The position numbers and the translations under genes were made by a program. The notes under the pieces were generated by a model that saw nothing but the letters and a program-made list of their open reading frames with translations, was not told the origin of the DNA and ran no database searches. Shown one piece after another: positions 23,672 through 35,402 of a stretch of 64,000 nucleotides of DNA. The DNA is from Adineta ricciae. Its lineage: Eukaryota > Rotifera > Eurotatoria > Adinetida > Adinetidae. Every line of letters starts with the position of its first letter. Position 1 is the first letter of the stretch. The stretch lies in assembly GCA_905250025.1 (NCBI GenBank), contig CAJNOJ010000170.1, positions 124,001-188,000 of the forward strand, in the 5' to 3' direction.

Positions 23672-24375
23672 TCTAAAATATGACAATGTTACATCATATC
23701 GAATGTTCTCAGTCAATGCGGAGAAAAAGAGAAAATCCCGATCGATTAGACGTTTTGCAAATCAAATTGTCTTCGTCATATATTTTATATTTCTGTGAAG
23801 GTTAAAACTAATGGATTATTTTTCTCAATGAAAACATTTCAGACTCTTCTCTTTCTGTTTACAAAAAAGAAAACTCTCAAAAATGATTTGTTTGTTAACA
23901 TACACAAATACATAAAGTATCTTCTTTTGTAATATGAGTCGAACAACTCGCTCTACAATTGTCGAATAAATCTCCAAGCTTTTATTATCTTCTATATGAA
24001 TACTATTCTATGAAAACAGACGAATCAAGGTTATTTTTTCAAGGCTCAAATATAACTCGTTGTGTTATTCTATCTTTTGTAACAATACCTAATCCTCAGT
24101 ATTCTCTTCTAATCTGACTATTTTTCAGGTATAAATTACAATATTTCTCACATCATTGCCGAAAGATTGTCTGAGAGTAGGCGACGATTCGATATGACAT
24201 TTCTTCTACACGACCGGATTGTTTATGTATACAAATGTGTCAACTAATGGGAATCGAAGAAACGGATAGATTTGTCGTCTTTTCGATAAAAAATGACAAA
24301 CTATCAGGAAGAAAAATATCTTCTCTTTCTAGTTAATCAAATCAATTCGTCGAAGTTCTATTAACGAGAAATCGA
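23672..24375. other. Upstream region of LRR-like gene, copy 1
   Basis: About 700 bp, AT-rich, without a gene. Conserved upstream of copy 2 (27527-28218). It stops at the scaffold join. Confidence 0.5.
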
Positions 24376-24376
24376 N

Positions 24377-24577
24377 GATAATCAATGAACTTAACGAAAG
24401 AATTAATGCACACCATCTCATCAAACGATGTTCAGTTAATGTCTTTCGTGTTAACATTGGATGAGAGGATTTCTTCTGATGATGTTCGAGATTTATCGTA
24501 ACTGGAAGAGCATTTATGTCTAACTGAATATTCTCTTCTGACGAACAACGACATGTTTGTATAGAATTGTTATTCAT
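24377..24577 (-). CDS. AI-2E transporter exon 1 fragment, truncated at gap
   Basis: Matches 20540-20740, ATG at 24577, cut by the n at 24376 inside the first membrane helix (LILSLSSLII). Three nucleotide changes against copy 1 in 201 bp all change the protein: P to S early on, and VT to DI after IQL. No further exon follows because the scaffold jumps to copy 1's end. This is a partial allele or partial duplicate. Confidence 0.85.
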
Positions 24578-25716
24578 TTTTACTTGTTTTCAGACGGACG
24601 AGTGTCATTTTCTTTGACTGTCTTCACTCATATATTGTTGTCCTACGCATTCTTTTGCTTTGACGTGGAAGAAGAAGAAGAAGAAGAAGAAAAAGAAAGA
24701 CATGCTGCAACCGAGTTGAATGAATGAATGAATGAATAAACGACAAAACAATACGAATCGACTAATATCGAATGTCAGTGCTGGTCTCTATAGTAAAAGA
24801 TGAAGAAGAAGGAAGAAAAAACTGAGAATGTGCCTAAAAACAGAATCCACAATAAGAAATTGTTTTCTATCATTAAGAGTTATGAAGAGATTAATCATCT
24901 AACTTCGAAATTTATATTAATCAAATAAGGAAAAGACGAAGGATTTTTCCTCAATGTGATTAATTTTGTTATCAAGAAGCGGTTCGTTCGATAAGCTTCG
25001 AACAAATCTATAGTTCGAGAGACGACTTATTTGTTCATTTTTCCAACGATAATCGATTCATATGAATCTATGTGGAATGATTTAGATATGTATATTGTCT
25101 TCTTCGCATGATGATCGATAGAGGAAAGTGTTGTTTCTCGTTCTTAAAAAGCCCATCGATGATTCGACAGATAATGATAGTACTCTCTCCCAATGGATCG
25201 CGAATCTATCGGAGTTAATATGGTACTTTCAACCCTCTAATAGATACTCGATGCGTACCTCAATCAGTTAGAGGAATATCATATATCGAAACAAATGTGC
25301 AAATTCCATCTCATTTGCTTGACATATCATAATTAAGAAAATATCAAAGGTTATCTCTAATGAAAGTACCGATTTACTTCAATTATATTCTGTAAAATCG
25401 ATCTTTAATATTTATTTAATCCATCAAACTAAGAATAGATATTTCTTCAAGAAATAATTGATATTCAATGCAACTTATTGCCCAACAGCAGTGTTTTCCT
25501 TTATGAGGCACTTTCTATGAAATCCTTGGAGTCTTCGATCCTGATAAACTCCTGTTTCATTCGAAAGAACGTTGTGATCTCTTGAGAATACGTTGATTAT
25601 ACAAAAGTTGCATTGGGATTTTTCATTTGTGTTGATTCGACGTACTGGTAGTTTGTTTTTCTAATGCCTGTGGCAAAAAAAAAAGTTTTTATTATGAAAA
25701 TTGAAAATCTGTTCAT
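24578..25716. other. Intergenic, copy of 20741-21860
   Basis: No gene seen. Contains a (gaa)n tract near 24667-24690 that differs in length from copy 1. Confidence 0.5.
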
Positions 25717-27526
25717 CTAAACGTAGAGCGGTACAGGCTTAAAATTATGTTTCTTTCGAAATTGAACTATCAAAAATATAACAATACTACCGAAAATAAA
25801 TAAGAAAAAGACAACACTGACGCCAATAAAGAACGACAACCATGAAAATGTGGGACGGCGGTAAAATTCTTCGTCGGATGAATCGAAGATTTTCGGTGTA
25901 GAAAAGAAAACTCGATCGTCATATTCTTGAATATCTTCGATTACGGATATCGTTGTTGTTGTTGGTCGTCTAAATTCGAGAGATTTTTAGAAGAGTTTTG
26001 CTTTTTGTTGAATTTACCTTCGAGTCTCGTTTCTTTCCTGCTCACTTGTTTGATTAATAAGGAAACTCATCATATCAACATCGACATCATCAGCAAATAG
26101 ATCAACTGCAGCGAATTGTTCGTCGGTGATGTTTGTCTCATGAATTGTTTCATTCAAAATAAAGATTTGTTCGTTTTCTTCAACAATCAATGGCGATTTT
26201 TCTTGAAAATATTCGCTGACAACTTGACAATCGCTAAAACTGCACAATTTTGAACATGTTGAGCCTTCGAGTGTCCAATCCGATCGAAGATGATCGATAA
26301 AAATTCGATCGCAATTACATTCGGTGGAATTATCAAACTGCGGATAGAGAATATTCAATTGTGATTGAGAATTATTTGAGAAATATGTCAAAAGATGACA
26401 ACGAGACTCGATTGTCATCTGAGATAAATCAATTGCTGATAAATCTAATTGATACAATCGACGAGAGAATGAAGCGAATATTGAAGGATCAATCGAACGT
26501 AAACGTGAGCCAAACTTCAAATATCGAATATGTCGAGCTGCGAGAAGAGTTTGATCAGTAACGTGCTCAATATTTAACGATACAAGATCTAAAGTTGGAA
26601 TGAAATGATTGATTAGAACTTCAAATTTTGGTTTAAGTATTTCTAATCCACGTAGATTTATGTAAGTTGGAAGAAATGTACTTAAATTCATTGAATGAGC
26701 TTCGATTGAATGAATTGTATAGGAAAGAACGTGAGGATAGAATGGAAAAGAATTCGAATCGATAGTATCAACATATCGATGTAAAGTTAATGATTTAATC
26801 AGACTTTGAAATGTATCATTCGTCGGAGAAATGTTTGGAGGGATAATCGAACCGTGAATATGTAATTCGCCAAGATTTGTGTTATTGAAAATTTGTTCGA
26901 ATGAAGATGAGGAAGGAAAATGATCTTGAATTGAATAAATGTAAAGATTTAATTGAGAAACAGTTAAACCAGAAAAACAATTTCGAGAGAAGATAAATTG
27001 CTCATCGGAATTCGTGTAGAACTGAAATGAAACGAATGAAATGGATATTTATCAAGAAAATGAGAATTACTTCGGTTGAATTGATTCTTCCTGGAATTAA
27101 ATGAATATCCAAATGTTGATTTACATGTTTTTCTTGAAAAATATTCGAAGTTAATGAATATTCATGAAATGTTATTTGAGAAAACCCATTGAATCGAAGA
27201 AAGATTTCGATTTGAGCAGCAGAATTTGTACGAGAGAATAATTTTGCCAATGGATCGAACTGATTTGATTGAATTTCCACATGTTCATCTGTGAGAAATT
27301 CCAACGAAATTGTCCGAAATTGATTTTGATGTACAAAATCCTCCCCGAATGGTTCTCGAAAAGTTTGTTCATTTAAAGAATTTCCTTGACAAACTAAATG
27401 CGAATAAGTTGCTGTTGGTAAATCAATACTCGATCGAAAACATGAACAATTTAATAATGGAAATATTGAACAATTTGTCGAAGCAGAAACCAATGGAAAA
27501 ATAACGAAAAGAAATAGACAATTCAT
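25717..27526 (-). CDS. Single-pass membrane protein with LRR-like ectodomain, copy 2
   Basis: Same three-exon structure as copy 1 with identical exon lengths (27071-27526, 26018-27021, 25717-25969), 570 aa, all open. Amino-acid changes are scattered: for example SVTLEG-type changes near the C-terminal Cys cluster (DVTLEG to DWTLEG) and QEKNITDEQ to HETNITDEQ. Signal peptide, cap cysteines and membrane helix are kept. Equal exon lengths and few changes fit an allele or a very recent duplicate. See copy 1 for function. Confidence 0.75.
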
Positions 27527-28893
27527 TCTAAAATATGACAATGTTACATCATATTGAATGTTCTCAATCAATGCGAGAAAAAGAGGAAAATCTCGATCGA
27601 TTAGACATTTTGCCAATCAAATTGTCTTCGTCATATATTTAATATTTCTGTGAAGGTTAAAACTAATGGATTATTTTTCTCAATAAAAACATTTCAGACT
27701 CTTCTCTTTCTGTTTACAAAAAGAAAAAAACTCTCAAAAAAGAATCATTTGTTTGTTAACATACACAAATACATAAAGTATCTTCTTTTGTAATATGAGT
27801 CGAACAACTCGCTCTACAATTGTCGAATAAATCTCCAAGCTTCTATTATCTTCTGTGAAAACAGACGAATCAAGGTTACTTTCAAGGCTCAAATATAACT
27901 CGTTGTGTTATTCTATCTTTTGTAACAATAGCTAATCCTCAATATTCTCTTCTAATCTGACTATTTTTCAGGTAGAAATTACAATATTTCTCACATCATT
28001 GGCGAAAGATTGTCGGAGAGTAGGCGACGATTCGATATGACATTTCTTCTACACGACCGGATTGTTTATGTATACAAATGTGTCAACTAATGGGAATCGA
28101 AGAAACGGATAGATTTGTCGTCTTTTCGATAAAAAATGACAAACTATCAGGAAGAAAAATATCTTCTCTTTCTAGTTAATCAAATCAATTCGTCGAAGTT
28201 CTATTAACGAGAAATCGATTTTTTTACCTTATCTCTTGCAGACATATCCTTTCTCGCCTTTGCCATAGGAAAACGCGAGTGTCGTGCTGTTACGTCATCA
28301 TTAATTCGATAGTTGTTCAATAAGACGAGCTAATAGACATTTATATAAGGGAAAAACGAGAAGGTCATCATTCTGTTGATAGAGAAAAAGACTCAACCAA
28401 TTAAGAAACAAATTTGTGAAACTCGATTACATGAATTTGAGGAAAAATAAGAGTAAAAAAGTGTTTGTGTGTACGTCGAGTCGTCGTTTTTGTTTTTCAT
28501 TGTGTTCTGTTTCTTCGTGCCAACTGATAACAATACAGAAGAAGAAAAAACACAGTAGAATATGTTTGTCTGATCAAACTAACAAACAACAACACTATTA
28601 ATAGTCAATCTACAGCTTTTCTTTCTTTCTCCTCTAAGAAATCAATCAGGAATGCTTTTTTATTCTGCTAATAATAAACATGTTTGATTCTCTGAAAGAA
28701 TCCAAATGTTATTGAAGGGAAAAAAGAAAAGAATTTCTCAACAGCATGTTGTCCTTGTTCATTTTGTCAATGATGAGAAATAATCGATTTTTTTCTTCTT
28801 TATCATTCATTACATATCCATGTCAAATGATTAAATCAATTAAACACATCGGAAGATATAAAAGGATGAACTTATTCATCGTGAGGAAGAGAA
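27527..28893. other. Intergenic with two TATA-like boxes
   Basis: The first 690 bp belong to the repeat copy 2. Beyond 28218 it is unique. TATA-like boxes on the plus strand are tatataag near 28341 and tataaaag at 28857-28864, the latter about 30 bp before the ATG of the 135-aa gene. No other coding signal. Confidence 0.5.
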
Positions 28894-29301
28894 ATGCAAG
28901 CAACAGATTATCGTCTTGTGCGTACGAAGATAACTCCGGGAATTATGTTTGGTATTAAACATTCGGTACTTCCAAAAGCAGTCGATCATTACTTTTCATA
29001 TTGGTTATATGGACAACGGAAGTCGACAAAGCAATTTCTTGTGGATTTACCATGCTCGACGCCTTGTTTGGCATGTTCAGGAGAAAGTCCTCAACGAGAA
29101 GTTGATATTTCATTATTAAATGTCGATTTTGATTCATTCTTGCACTGTTTACCTTTGTTTAATCAGGCACAATTATCTCTACTGTATTCTCTACTTGACG
29201 ATGATCGATTAGTTTATGAGAATACCATTCGACAACAGTATGACAATTATAAACAAATACTACTTGAGAATTTACAAAATAAACTTCGTTTTGTTGAATA
29301 A
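28894..29301 (+). CDS. Uncharacterised 135-aa protein
   Basis: Single exon, 135 aa, not recognised. Begins MQATDYRLVRTKITPGIMFG, has a compact Cys cluster CSTPCLACSGE in the middle and an acidic, helix-rich C-terminus (SLLYSLLDDDRLVYENTIRQQYDNYKQ in part). No signal peptide or membrane helix. A plus-strand TATA box (tataaaa, 28857) lies about 30 bp before the ATG, implying a very short leader. Ends 96 bp before AOAH on the same strand, with aataaa near 29323. Confidence 0.6.
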   Translation: MQATDYRLVRTKITPGIMFGIKHSVLPKAVDHYFSYWLYGQRKSTKQFLVDLPCSTPCLACSGESPQREVDISLLNVDFDSFLHCLPLFNQAQLSLLYSLLDDDRLVYENTIRQQYDNYKQILLENLQNKLRFVE

Positions 29302-29397
29302 ATAAGAAATTGATGTTATCTTTAATAAAGAAAAGCATATGTTATTGTTCTCAGAGGACACACGACATATGAGATTCATCTACTTTGTCATTTAACA

Positions 29398-31107
29398 ATG
29401 AGAAAAACGAGTACAATTGTCTTATTTATCGGCTTATTTTGTGTGGTGAATGCAGATTTGAGCAGTGTAAATGGTGGAGTGGATTGTGCCACGTGCACAG
29501 TTTTTGTCGGTCTGGTGGAGAAACTTGCCACAGTTTACAATGAAAGTATTGTTTCGTCGTTGGAAAGGTTGTGTAATTATATGCCAGTGGAAATTAAAGG
29601 ATACTGTCGGATTGCCATTGAATACTTAGGTCCAATTATCATTGATGGTCTCGTTAGGAAAGAATCTCCTGATGATGTTTGTCATACGCTGAAGTTCTGT
29701 AGAAACGATCCCGGCCAGTCGGAATGTCGATTATTTCCGAAACGAAAGTCGTCAAGGTCACATGGAAGGGCTGATTCTAAAGCATCGATATGCGATTTAC
29801 CAGGACTGAAGGAGATTTGTGATCTCTTGAATAAAGTTTTCAATAATCATTTACCATTAGTTGACCTTGACGGTGATCGATTTAGTAGTGAACCAACAAT
29901 GCGTGGAAGTTCATGGCGTGGAAAAGATTGTAATGATATGTCATCGAGAATTCGACCAGGATCTCGTATAGTCAATGGTGATGTACCTATTGACCATAAT
30001 TGTAACGGTATTTTTGGGTTAAATTCAGCGACAGGAAGATCATGGGAAGAAGATTTGTGCAATGACACTGAACGTATTGGTATTGCAGTTTTAGGTGATT
30101 CACTTTCTGCTCATTTTCACATTCCGGAACAATGGCTTGATGCACGGCAATTTTCTTCTGCTGTCTTTGAACACATGTGGTTTATTATTGAAAATGAATT
30201 TGATTGGCCACAATTATCTACAAGTACAGGTCATTTGAACATCAGTTGGCCAAATATTCAAGGTAGCGTTTATCAATCTCTTCGAATTCATCTTTCACAT
30301 GCCGATTTATGTTTTTTAGGACCCACTCGTTCATTGTACAGTCGTTTGTTCAGTTTAGATCATTGCAATCATCGTGATTATCAGAATATTGCCGTCAATG
30401 GTGCTCGTACAGGTGCAATGATCGATATTGTTAAAACTTTGACACGTGACCCGAAACGTGACGTATCATTGCTTGTTCTCTATGCCGTTGTTGGCAATGA
30501 TGTTTGTAATGGACATCCCGATACAATTGATCATATGACAAAATATGATGAAATGTATACAAATGTCCGAACAGCATTGATGTATTTGGACACAGTTTTA
30601 CCTAAAGGTAGTCATGTTCTTACAGCTGGTCTTATTAATGGTAGTCATTTTTATGAATATTTACATGATCGAATTCATCCGTTCGGACGGGTTGGTCCAC
30701 CGATAACTTATACCGATGTTTATTCCTATTTGTCATGTTTACAAATCTCACCGTGCAATGGATGGTTAACATCGAATGATACACTTCGAACGTTAACAAC
30801 ACAGCGCGCCGTGGAATTATCGGAAGCCGTACGGAATGCTTCATTTAGTTTCACACCGAAAAATTATGATATTGATTACTTTGAATATCCATTTAGTGAA
30901 GTTTTTCAAAAGTGGATTGAACAAGGCGGAGAAGGTTGGCAACTGATCGAAGGTGTTGATGGTTTTCATTTGAACCAATTCGGTCATGCTGCAGTTTCCG
31001 ATGCCATTTGGTCTTGGTTAGAAACCAACAAACCGCAATGGTTACCAAAAGCCAATCCTCGAAATGAAGATATCGAAAATGTTTTCAAAGATCAAGGAGG
31101 TTACTGA
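29398..31107 (+). CDS. AOAH: Acyloxyacyl hydrolase (LPS-deacylating lipase)
   Basis: Intronless, 569 aa. AOAH removes the secondary acyl chains of lipid A and so inactivates bacterial LPS. Signal peptide about 1-19 (IVLFIGLFCVVNA). A saposin-B domain follows from Cys30 with six cysteines (CATC, LCNY, YCRI, VCHTLKFC). Then a linker, the Ca-binding type loop (DLDGDRF, RGKDCND), and the GDSL hydrolase. The nucleophile motif is LGDSLSAHFHIPEQW with Ser235. NGARTGAM and GNDVCNG are the oxyanion blocks, and DGFHLNQFGH contains Asp521 and His524. Length and order match the animal enzyme. Secreted or lysosomal. In bacteria-eating rotifers a role in handling dietary or invading Gram-negative cells is a reasonable inference. 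Confidence 0.95.
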   Translation: MRKTSTIVLFIGLFCVVNADLSSVNGGVDCATCTVFVGLVEKLATVYNESIVSSLERLCNYMPVEIKGYCRIAIEYLGPIIIDGLVRKESPDDVCHTLKFCRNDPGQSECRLFPKRKSSRSHGRADSKASICDLPGLKEICDLLNKVFNNHLPLVDLDGDRFSSEPTMRGSSWRGKDCNDMSSRIRPGSRIVNGDVPIDHNCNGIFGLNSATGRSWEEDLCNDTERIGIAVLGDSLSAHFHIPEQWLDARQFSSAVFEHMWFIIENEFDWPQLSTSTGHLNISWPNIQGSVYQSLRIHLSHADLCFLGPTRSLYSRLFSLDHCNHRDYQNIAVNGARTGAMIDIVKTLTRDPKRDVSLLVLYAVVGNDVCNGHPDTIDHMTKYDEMYTNVRTALMYLDTVLPKGSHVLTAGLINGSHFYEYLHDRIHPFGRVGPPITYTDVYSYLSCLQISPCNGWLTSNDTLRTLTTQRAVELSEAVRNASFSFTPKNYDIDYFEYPFSEVFQKWIEQGGEGWQLIEGVDGFHLNQFGHAAVSDAIWSWLETNKPQWLPKANPRNEDIENVFKDQGGY

Positions 31108-31242
31108 AATTTCAAACAAGAATAGACATTTTCAGAGAAAATCTAACATTCTCTGACGTCAATCAAAACATAGAGAATTAAATATTCATGCCTCATTTAT
31201 GTATGAATGAAAGACTAATATTGACTATTTGAACTAAATATA

Positions 31243-31249
31243 TATAAAA
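31243..31249 (+). promoter_or_regulatory. TATA box deciding the start of the downstream gene
   Basis: tataaaa only 17 bp before the first ATG at 31266. With a normal 25-32 bp TATA-to-start distance, transcription would begin near 31273. The usable ATG would then be the second one, at 31302. Confidence 0.5.
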
Positions 31250-31301
31250 GATAAATCTCATTGAGATGAAAATATTTTCAGTCAGAATTTTCCTTTGCGA
31301 T

Positions 31302-34015
31302 ATGCATCTTCTAACTCCAGTGTTAATATTCTTGATTTGCAATGTGTCGTTTTCATACAACGATGACTTTAATACTGATGATTGTCCGTACTTGTCATTA
31401 TTAAGTTCGAGTATGGATACAATCGTCTTCGGGAATCGCCTGACATCAAAATTTTACATCACAACACAATCCGAACATAATGGAAGTCGATGCGAGATAC
31501 CATTTACTGATCCAATTCTATGTGGACTATCCATTGGTAAAGAACAAAATTCAACTGAACAATGGTTTATCTATTGGGGTTTTGATGAGGATATCGAAAA
31601 ATATTTTCTCCGAACAATCTATTATTCCTTCATCACTTCTCACAAATGCAAATATAATCTCAGTACTCAACATCATTTACATACGGATTCACTTGTTTTT
31701 CAATTGACTTCTGATGGATCCGTGGCTTACGGATTTGATTATAATTCTGTGTATGTCTATGATTTACAATTAGATATGATTCGTGAAGTTCAACCAAGAA
31801 CAGGAAGTCTAGATTTCACACCGTCGGATTTGAGTTTAACAAGAACTGCCGAACAAATCATCGCGGTTGGATATCTGAAAGACCAAAACTCGTCAACTTC
31901 GTTGATGTATGCAACGGTTTGTTTATGGAGTGTCAATCCAGCCAATTACTCATTAATCATTACGGATTGTCGTGAGCTTCATCATATTGGTTATCATTTC
32001 AGCGAATATCATCCGGGACCGAAATTATCTGTCGATATCAATGACAATCTAATAGTTATTGGTAATTCAGCGAATAAAAGTCTTGATATTTATATGTTCG
32101 ATCGTGTTAATCTGGTGCATAAACATAAATATGAAAATAATGAAGAGACCAATTCGGTTTGTTGGCTTGAGGATGGACATCGCATAGCAGCTCTTGCTCA
32201 TTTAAGATCAACTGCTGTTTGGTCTCAATCACAAATACAAATCTATGATACAAATTCGATTGAAAACAACTGGCCAGAGTATATTTTCCCAAATAATCAA
32301 CAAGAATTGGACACATGGAATTATAAAAATCCAGCGTTTATTCTCATTTCTTCATGGTCACAATGGAATTCCTTGATTATTCTAATGGATACACAAAAGG
32401 TCCTCATTCTTCTCTCGACACCTGTAGGTTCGTACGCGAATCCTCTCTCTTATAGTTGGTTCGACAATCCATGGGTATGGATTGGATTAAAAGATCGACG
32501 ACATAAAGAACAGTATGCCACACCATGTTGGCCAGGAATGTTCAAGAACGAAGATCATTTTCTTTCATGTCGGATTTGTCCAAGTCAAACAAAAAGCGAC
32601 GGAAATGCGACAAGCTGTACTTCATGTCATTCATCATCATTCTGTCCCATTGGATCAGTTGCTGATATTAATCTAACAGACATGATCGATATCTGTAATG
32701 AATTAAGTTATCCTCAGTCACCGGATTCCACCCAATTCGAAGACATTCTCTTGACAAATATGTTTCTACTGGGAAGTTCTTCTCGTTGTATTGTGATTTC
32801 ACCGTTATTCTGGGCACTGATTGTTTTATCGATAGTTCTGATTATACTTTTCGTAATCGGAATCTTGAAATTCTTTCCTCAAAGTCATCGACATCGAACC
32901 ATGATCAAAGAAATCTTTCGGCAAACGGACTTTATTGGCGAAGGAGAATTTTGGATTGGAGGTTTAATGTCATTTTCTCTACTTGTTCTTCTGATATTCG
33001 CATTTTTATTTACCAATGAGTTCCATCGTCTTTATCCAATCGAGGAATCAAATGAATCTCGAATTATATGTGACAAAACTCTTCGAAATTCCAAATTCGA
33101 CAGTCGCTTAAAACTTTTAACAACGATTCATTCGACCGAAGATCAAGTTATGTTTGATATGTTAAACAGTCAATCTTTTACATTGATCGTTTCATTTGTA
33201 AATACAAATTTTGATTGCAGTTTATTGAGTATTCTAGAAGGTACAGGAGAAAATCTTCATGAACCAATAAGTCCAATGGAATGTACACAAATGAATACTT
33301 CACAAATTATTCATACATCGATTCCATTATCGCATCAAGTTACATTTCAATATACAATTGAACATTTTGCACCAATTGGTGGATTGTATATTTGTTTGGT
33401 CGCGACAGGAAATAGAACGGATGATGGAATGAATACTTTACGAGATTTGAACTTTTGTAAATGGATAGAAGATAAAAATCACACGATTGGGTCGGCACCG
33501 GAAATAACTCTTCTCATTACAAAGGTAAAGGAGAGAAGTTTGACAATCCTAATGACATTTGTTTGTCTTTGTAGGTGATCAATCGAACGGAGAATTTAGT
33601 TCATGGTGAACCAACGAAATCGGTCGGAATTTGGCAAGTGACGTATATCGGTTCGGAATTATCAGATCAGAAGTTGTACGAACGACGAGGAGAATATCAT
33701 CGATACTTAAGTGTAGACACGGTTTTGAAAGTTGCGTTGGATGAAAATCATTTCTATGTGGAAAATGTTCAAGAACCGATAACGCGAAAAGGTGAAGCGA
33801 ATTTTCATACAATTCTTTTCATGAGTCTCTCGTTGGAAATGTTTTGTTTAACATTTTTGGTGTTCAAACTTATCTTTGTCCCGTTATTTCGTTTCTTGGA
33901 ACGAAAAATCCTCTCCCGAACACGTATTAAACCATCGACCGATGAAAACAACGAAGTAGAACTCGAAGTACAAGAAATTGCATCGACACGTAACTCTATT
34001 GTTGCAAAACCTTAA
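31302..34015 (+). CDS. Rotifer-type multi-domain membrane protein
   Basis: Two exons (to 33524; from 33575, intron 50 nt), about 904 aa. An upstream in-frame ATG lies at 31266, but the TATA box at 31243 and the better signal peptide (MHLLTPVLIFLICNVSFS) favour 31302. The ectodomain reads like a beta-propeller (repeated blade-like text such as LSVDINDNLIVIGNS and WLEDGHRIAALAHL). Next is a Cys-rich module (CRICPSQT, CTSCHSSSFCPIGS), then a membrane helix (FWALIVLSIVLIILFVIGIL), a second one (GGLMSFSLLVLLIFAFLF), a further extracellular block with N-glycosylation sites and a last helix (FHTILFMSLSLEMFCLTFLVF). Cytoplasmic tail is acidic. Looks like a lineage-specific surface receptor; function not known. 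Confidence 0.75.
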
Positions 34016-34373
34016 TTATCAACCGAAATATTTTTTATTCATTAAATAAAATATAATCATTAGTTTGAAATATTGATAAAACAAAAGACATAGCATCATC
34101 ATCTGAACCTTCTTTCAGTAGTTATTGAGAAAACGAAAGACACATTGGCCAATTGTAATCATGTACTCAAAAAAAGAAGACGATTTTCTATACGGCACGT
34201 CAATCTATTAAAATCTTCAAGAACGTGATGATTAAAAAATGTGTTATTTTAAATATTTTCCTTTGTTGATCGAAAACATTCGTTAATATTGTAAATCGGA
34301 TTGGAACAGTAAAAAAACACAGAATTCGATGAAAAAAAAGCTTATTGATCAAGTTAATCTCGAGGAAAGATTC
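34016..34373. other. Convergent 3' flanks
   Basis: 358 bp between convergent genes. A plus-strand poly(A) signal (aataaa) lies at about 34045, 30 bp after the stop of the membrane protein. Otherwise nothing seen. Confidence 0.5.
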
Positions 34374-34883
34374 TTATTTTTTGTTTAACCAAAATTCTTT
34401 CGAGTAAATCGATTGACTTTCTAAAAGACTATCGATTGAATTAATTGTCAAATCTACTGATGTTGGTTTAAACGCGGTGAGTGGCATAAATAATAAATGA
34501 TTATTTATTGGAATTTGAGGACGTGATGTTTTAGAATTGACTGACAATGATAATCGTTGTTGATTCACTGGATTTGTTTTCGAAGAGGACTGGGAAAGCC
34601 AAACATCTTTTGGAAGATTCTTTATTGTGTTGAAATCGATTGAGCAAAGAGGTGTCGAGGGTATTGGGTGATGATGAAAAGAGTTGGATGATGAACAGAT
34701 GAATAGACCATCTTCGGTGGAAAGTTGAAGAGAAGCGATTGTATCGATTATGAATTGGATTTGTTCGCCATCGGGTGGAAGTAGATCAGGATCATTTCGT
34801 TGTAAATAAAGAAATTCGTTTTCTTTTAATTGAAGTTGTGTTCGAAGAAGTGAAAAGATTTTTCTCACATTTTCATTGTTCAT
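34374..34883 (-). CDS. Uncharacterised 169-aa protein
   Basis: Single exon, ATG at 34883, 169 aa, not recognised. N-terminal third is a likely amphipathic helix (NVRKIFSLLRTQLQLKENEF). The middle is Ser/Pro/His-rich and probably disordered (SSSNSFHHHPIPSTP). The C-terminal third alternates short hydrophobic clusters. No signal peptide or membrane helix. A further intron or exon downstream cannot be excluded. Confidence 0.55.
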   Translation of the reverse strand: MNNENVRKIFSLLRTQLQLKENEFLYLQRNDPDLLPPDGEQIQFIIDTIASLQLSTEDGLFICSSSNSFHHHPIPSTPLCSIDFNTIKNLPKDVWLSQSSSKTNPVNQQRLSLSVNSKTSRPQIPINNHLLFMPLTAFKPTSVDLTINSIDSLLESQSIYSKEFWLNKK

Positions 34884-35321
34884 GATGATCTAAATGAAAG
34901 TAAAAACATATTTTTCTTCGATATTAATATGATGATAGGCGAAATCTATTTTTATCTTTTGTCTCGTTCGTCAGTCACATGATGAAGAACAAGAAAGCAA
35001 ATCTGTTTTTTTTCTCTTCTTTTTGAAGCCATATCATTCCAAAGGCGAATGGCTTCTAATAAACGAATATCAACAAATCTTTATCTAACTTCGCCATTTA
35101 AAGAATAGATAAACGGCGTAGTTCGAACTGCGAGGCCAAAATTCAAATAACAAAATGAAATCACACATGTACAAAGACTTTCATGATTAAGATCGAAACG
35201 AAAAAGAAACGTGTATGTTTTTTTCTTCTCGAACTTCTATATTATATAGAATGGGTCACAATGTACCAAATGACAGAAAGGAGAAGAAAAGAATATTGTC
35301 CGTTCGTGTCGATTGAGAGAA
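34884..35321. other. Intergenic, no gene seen
   Basis: About 440 bp, AT-rich. Holds the promoter of the 169-aa gene and the 3' side of the tRNA gene. Confidence 0.5.
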
Positions 35322-35331
35322 AGAAAAAAAA
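35322..35331 (-). terminator. Pol III terminator of tRNA-Gln
   Basis: On the tRNA strand a run of eight T directly follows the acceptor stem (plus strand aaaaaaaa at 35324-35331), the usual RNA polymerase III stop signal. Confidence 0.8.
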
Positions 35332-35402
35332 GGTCCTACCCAGATTTGAACTGGGGCTCCTGGATTCAGAGTCCAATGTCCTAACCGCTAGACCATAGGA
35401 CC
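35332..35402 (-). tRNA. tRNA-Gln (CTG)
   Basis: 71-nt cloverleaf without intron. Acceptor stem GGTCCTA/TAGGACC pairs fully over 7 bp. D arm with the A box TGGTCTAGCGGTTAGGAC. Anticodon arm TTGGA-CTCTGAA-TCCAG has loop positions 34-36 CTG, so it reads CAG (glutamine). T arm with the B box GTTCAAATC. CCA is not encoded, as usual for nuclear tRNAs, and a T8 terminator follows directly. Confidence 0.95.

Larger units (their letters stand above)
20540..24375. repeat. 3.84-kb block, copy 1
   Basis: Carries most of AI-2E exon 1, its upstream region and the complete LRR-like gene, ending exactly at the n (24376). The same order recurs at 24377-28218 with scattered substitutions and small indels. In the first 201 bp I count three differences. 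Confidence 0.95.
24377..28218. repeat. 3.84-kb block, copy 2
   Basis: Direct copy of 20540-24375. It starts right after the n and runs past the position where copy 1 stops (gaaatcga at 28211-28218), then continues into unique sequence. This is the geometry of two overlapping contigs joined without merging. Confidence 0.95.
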
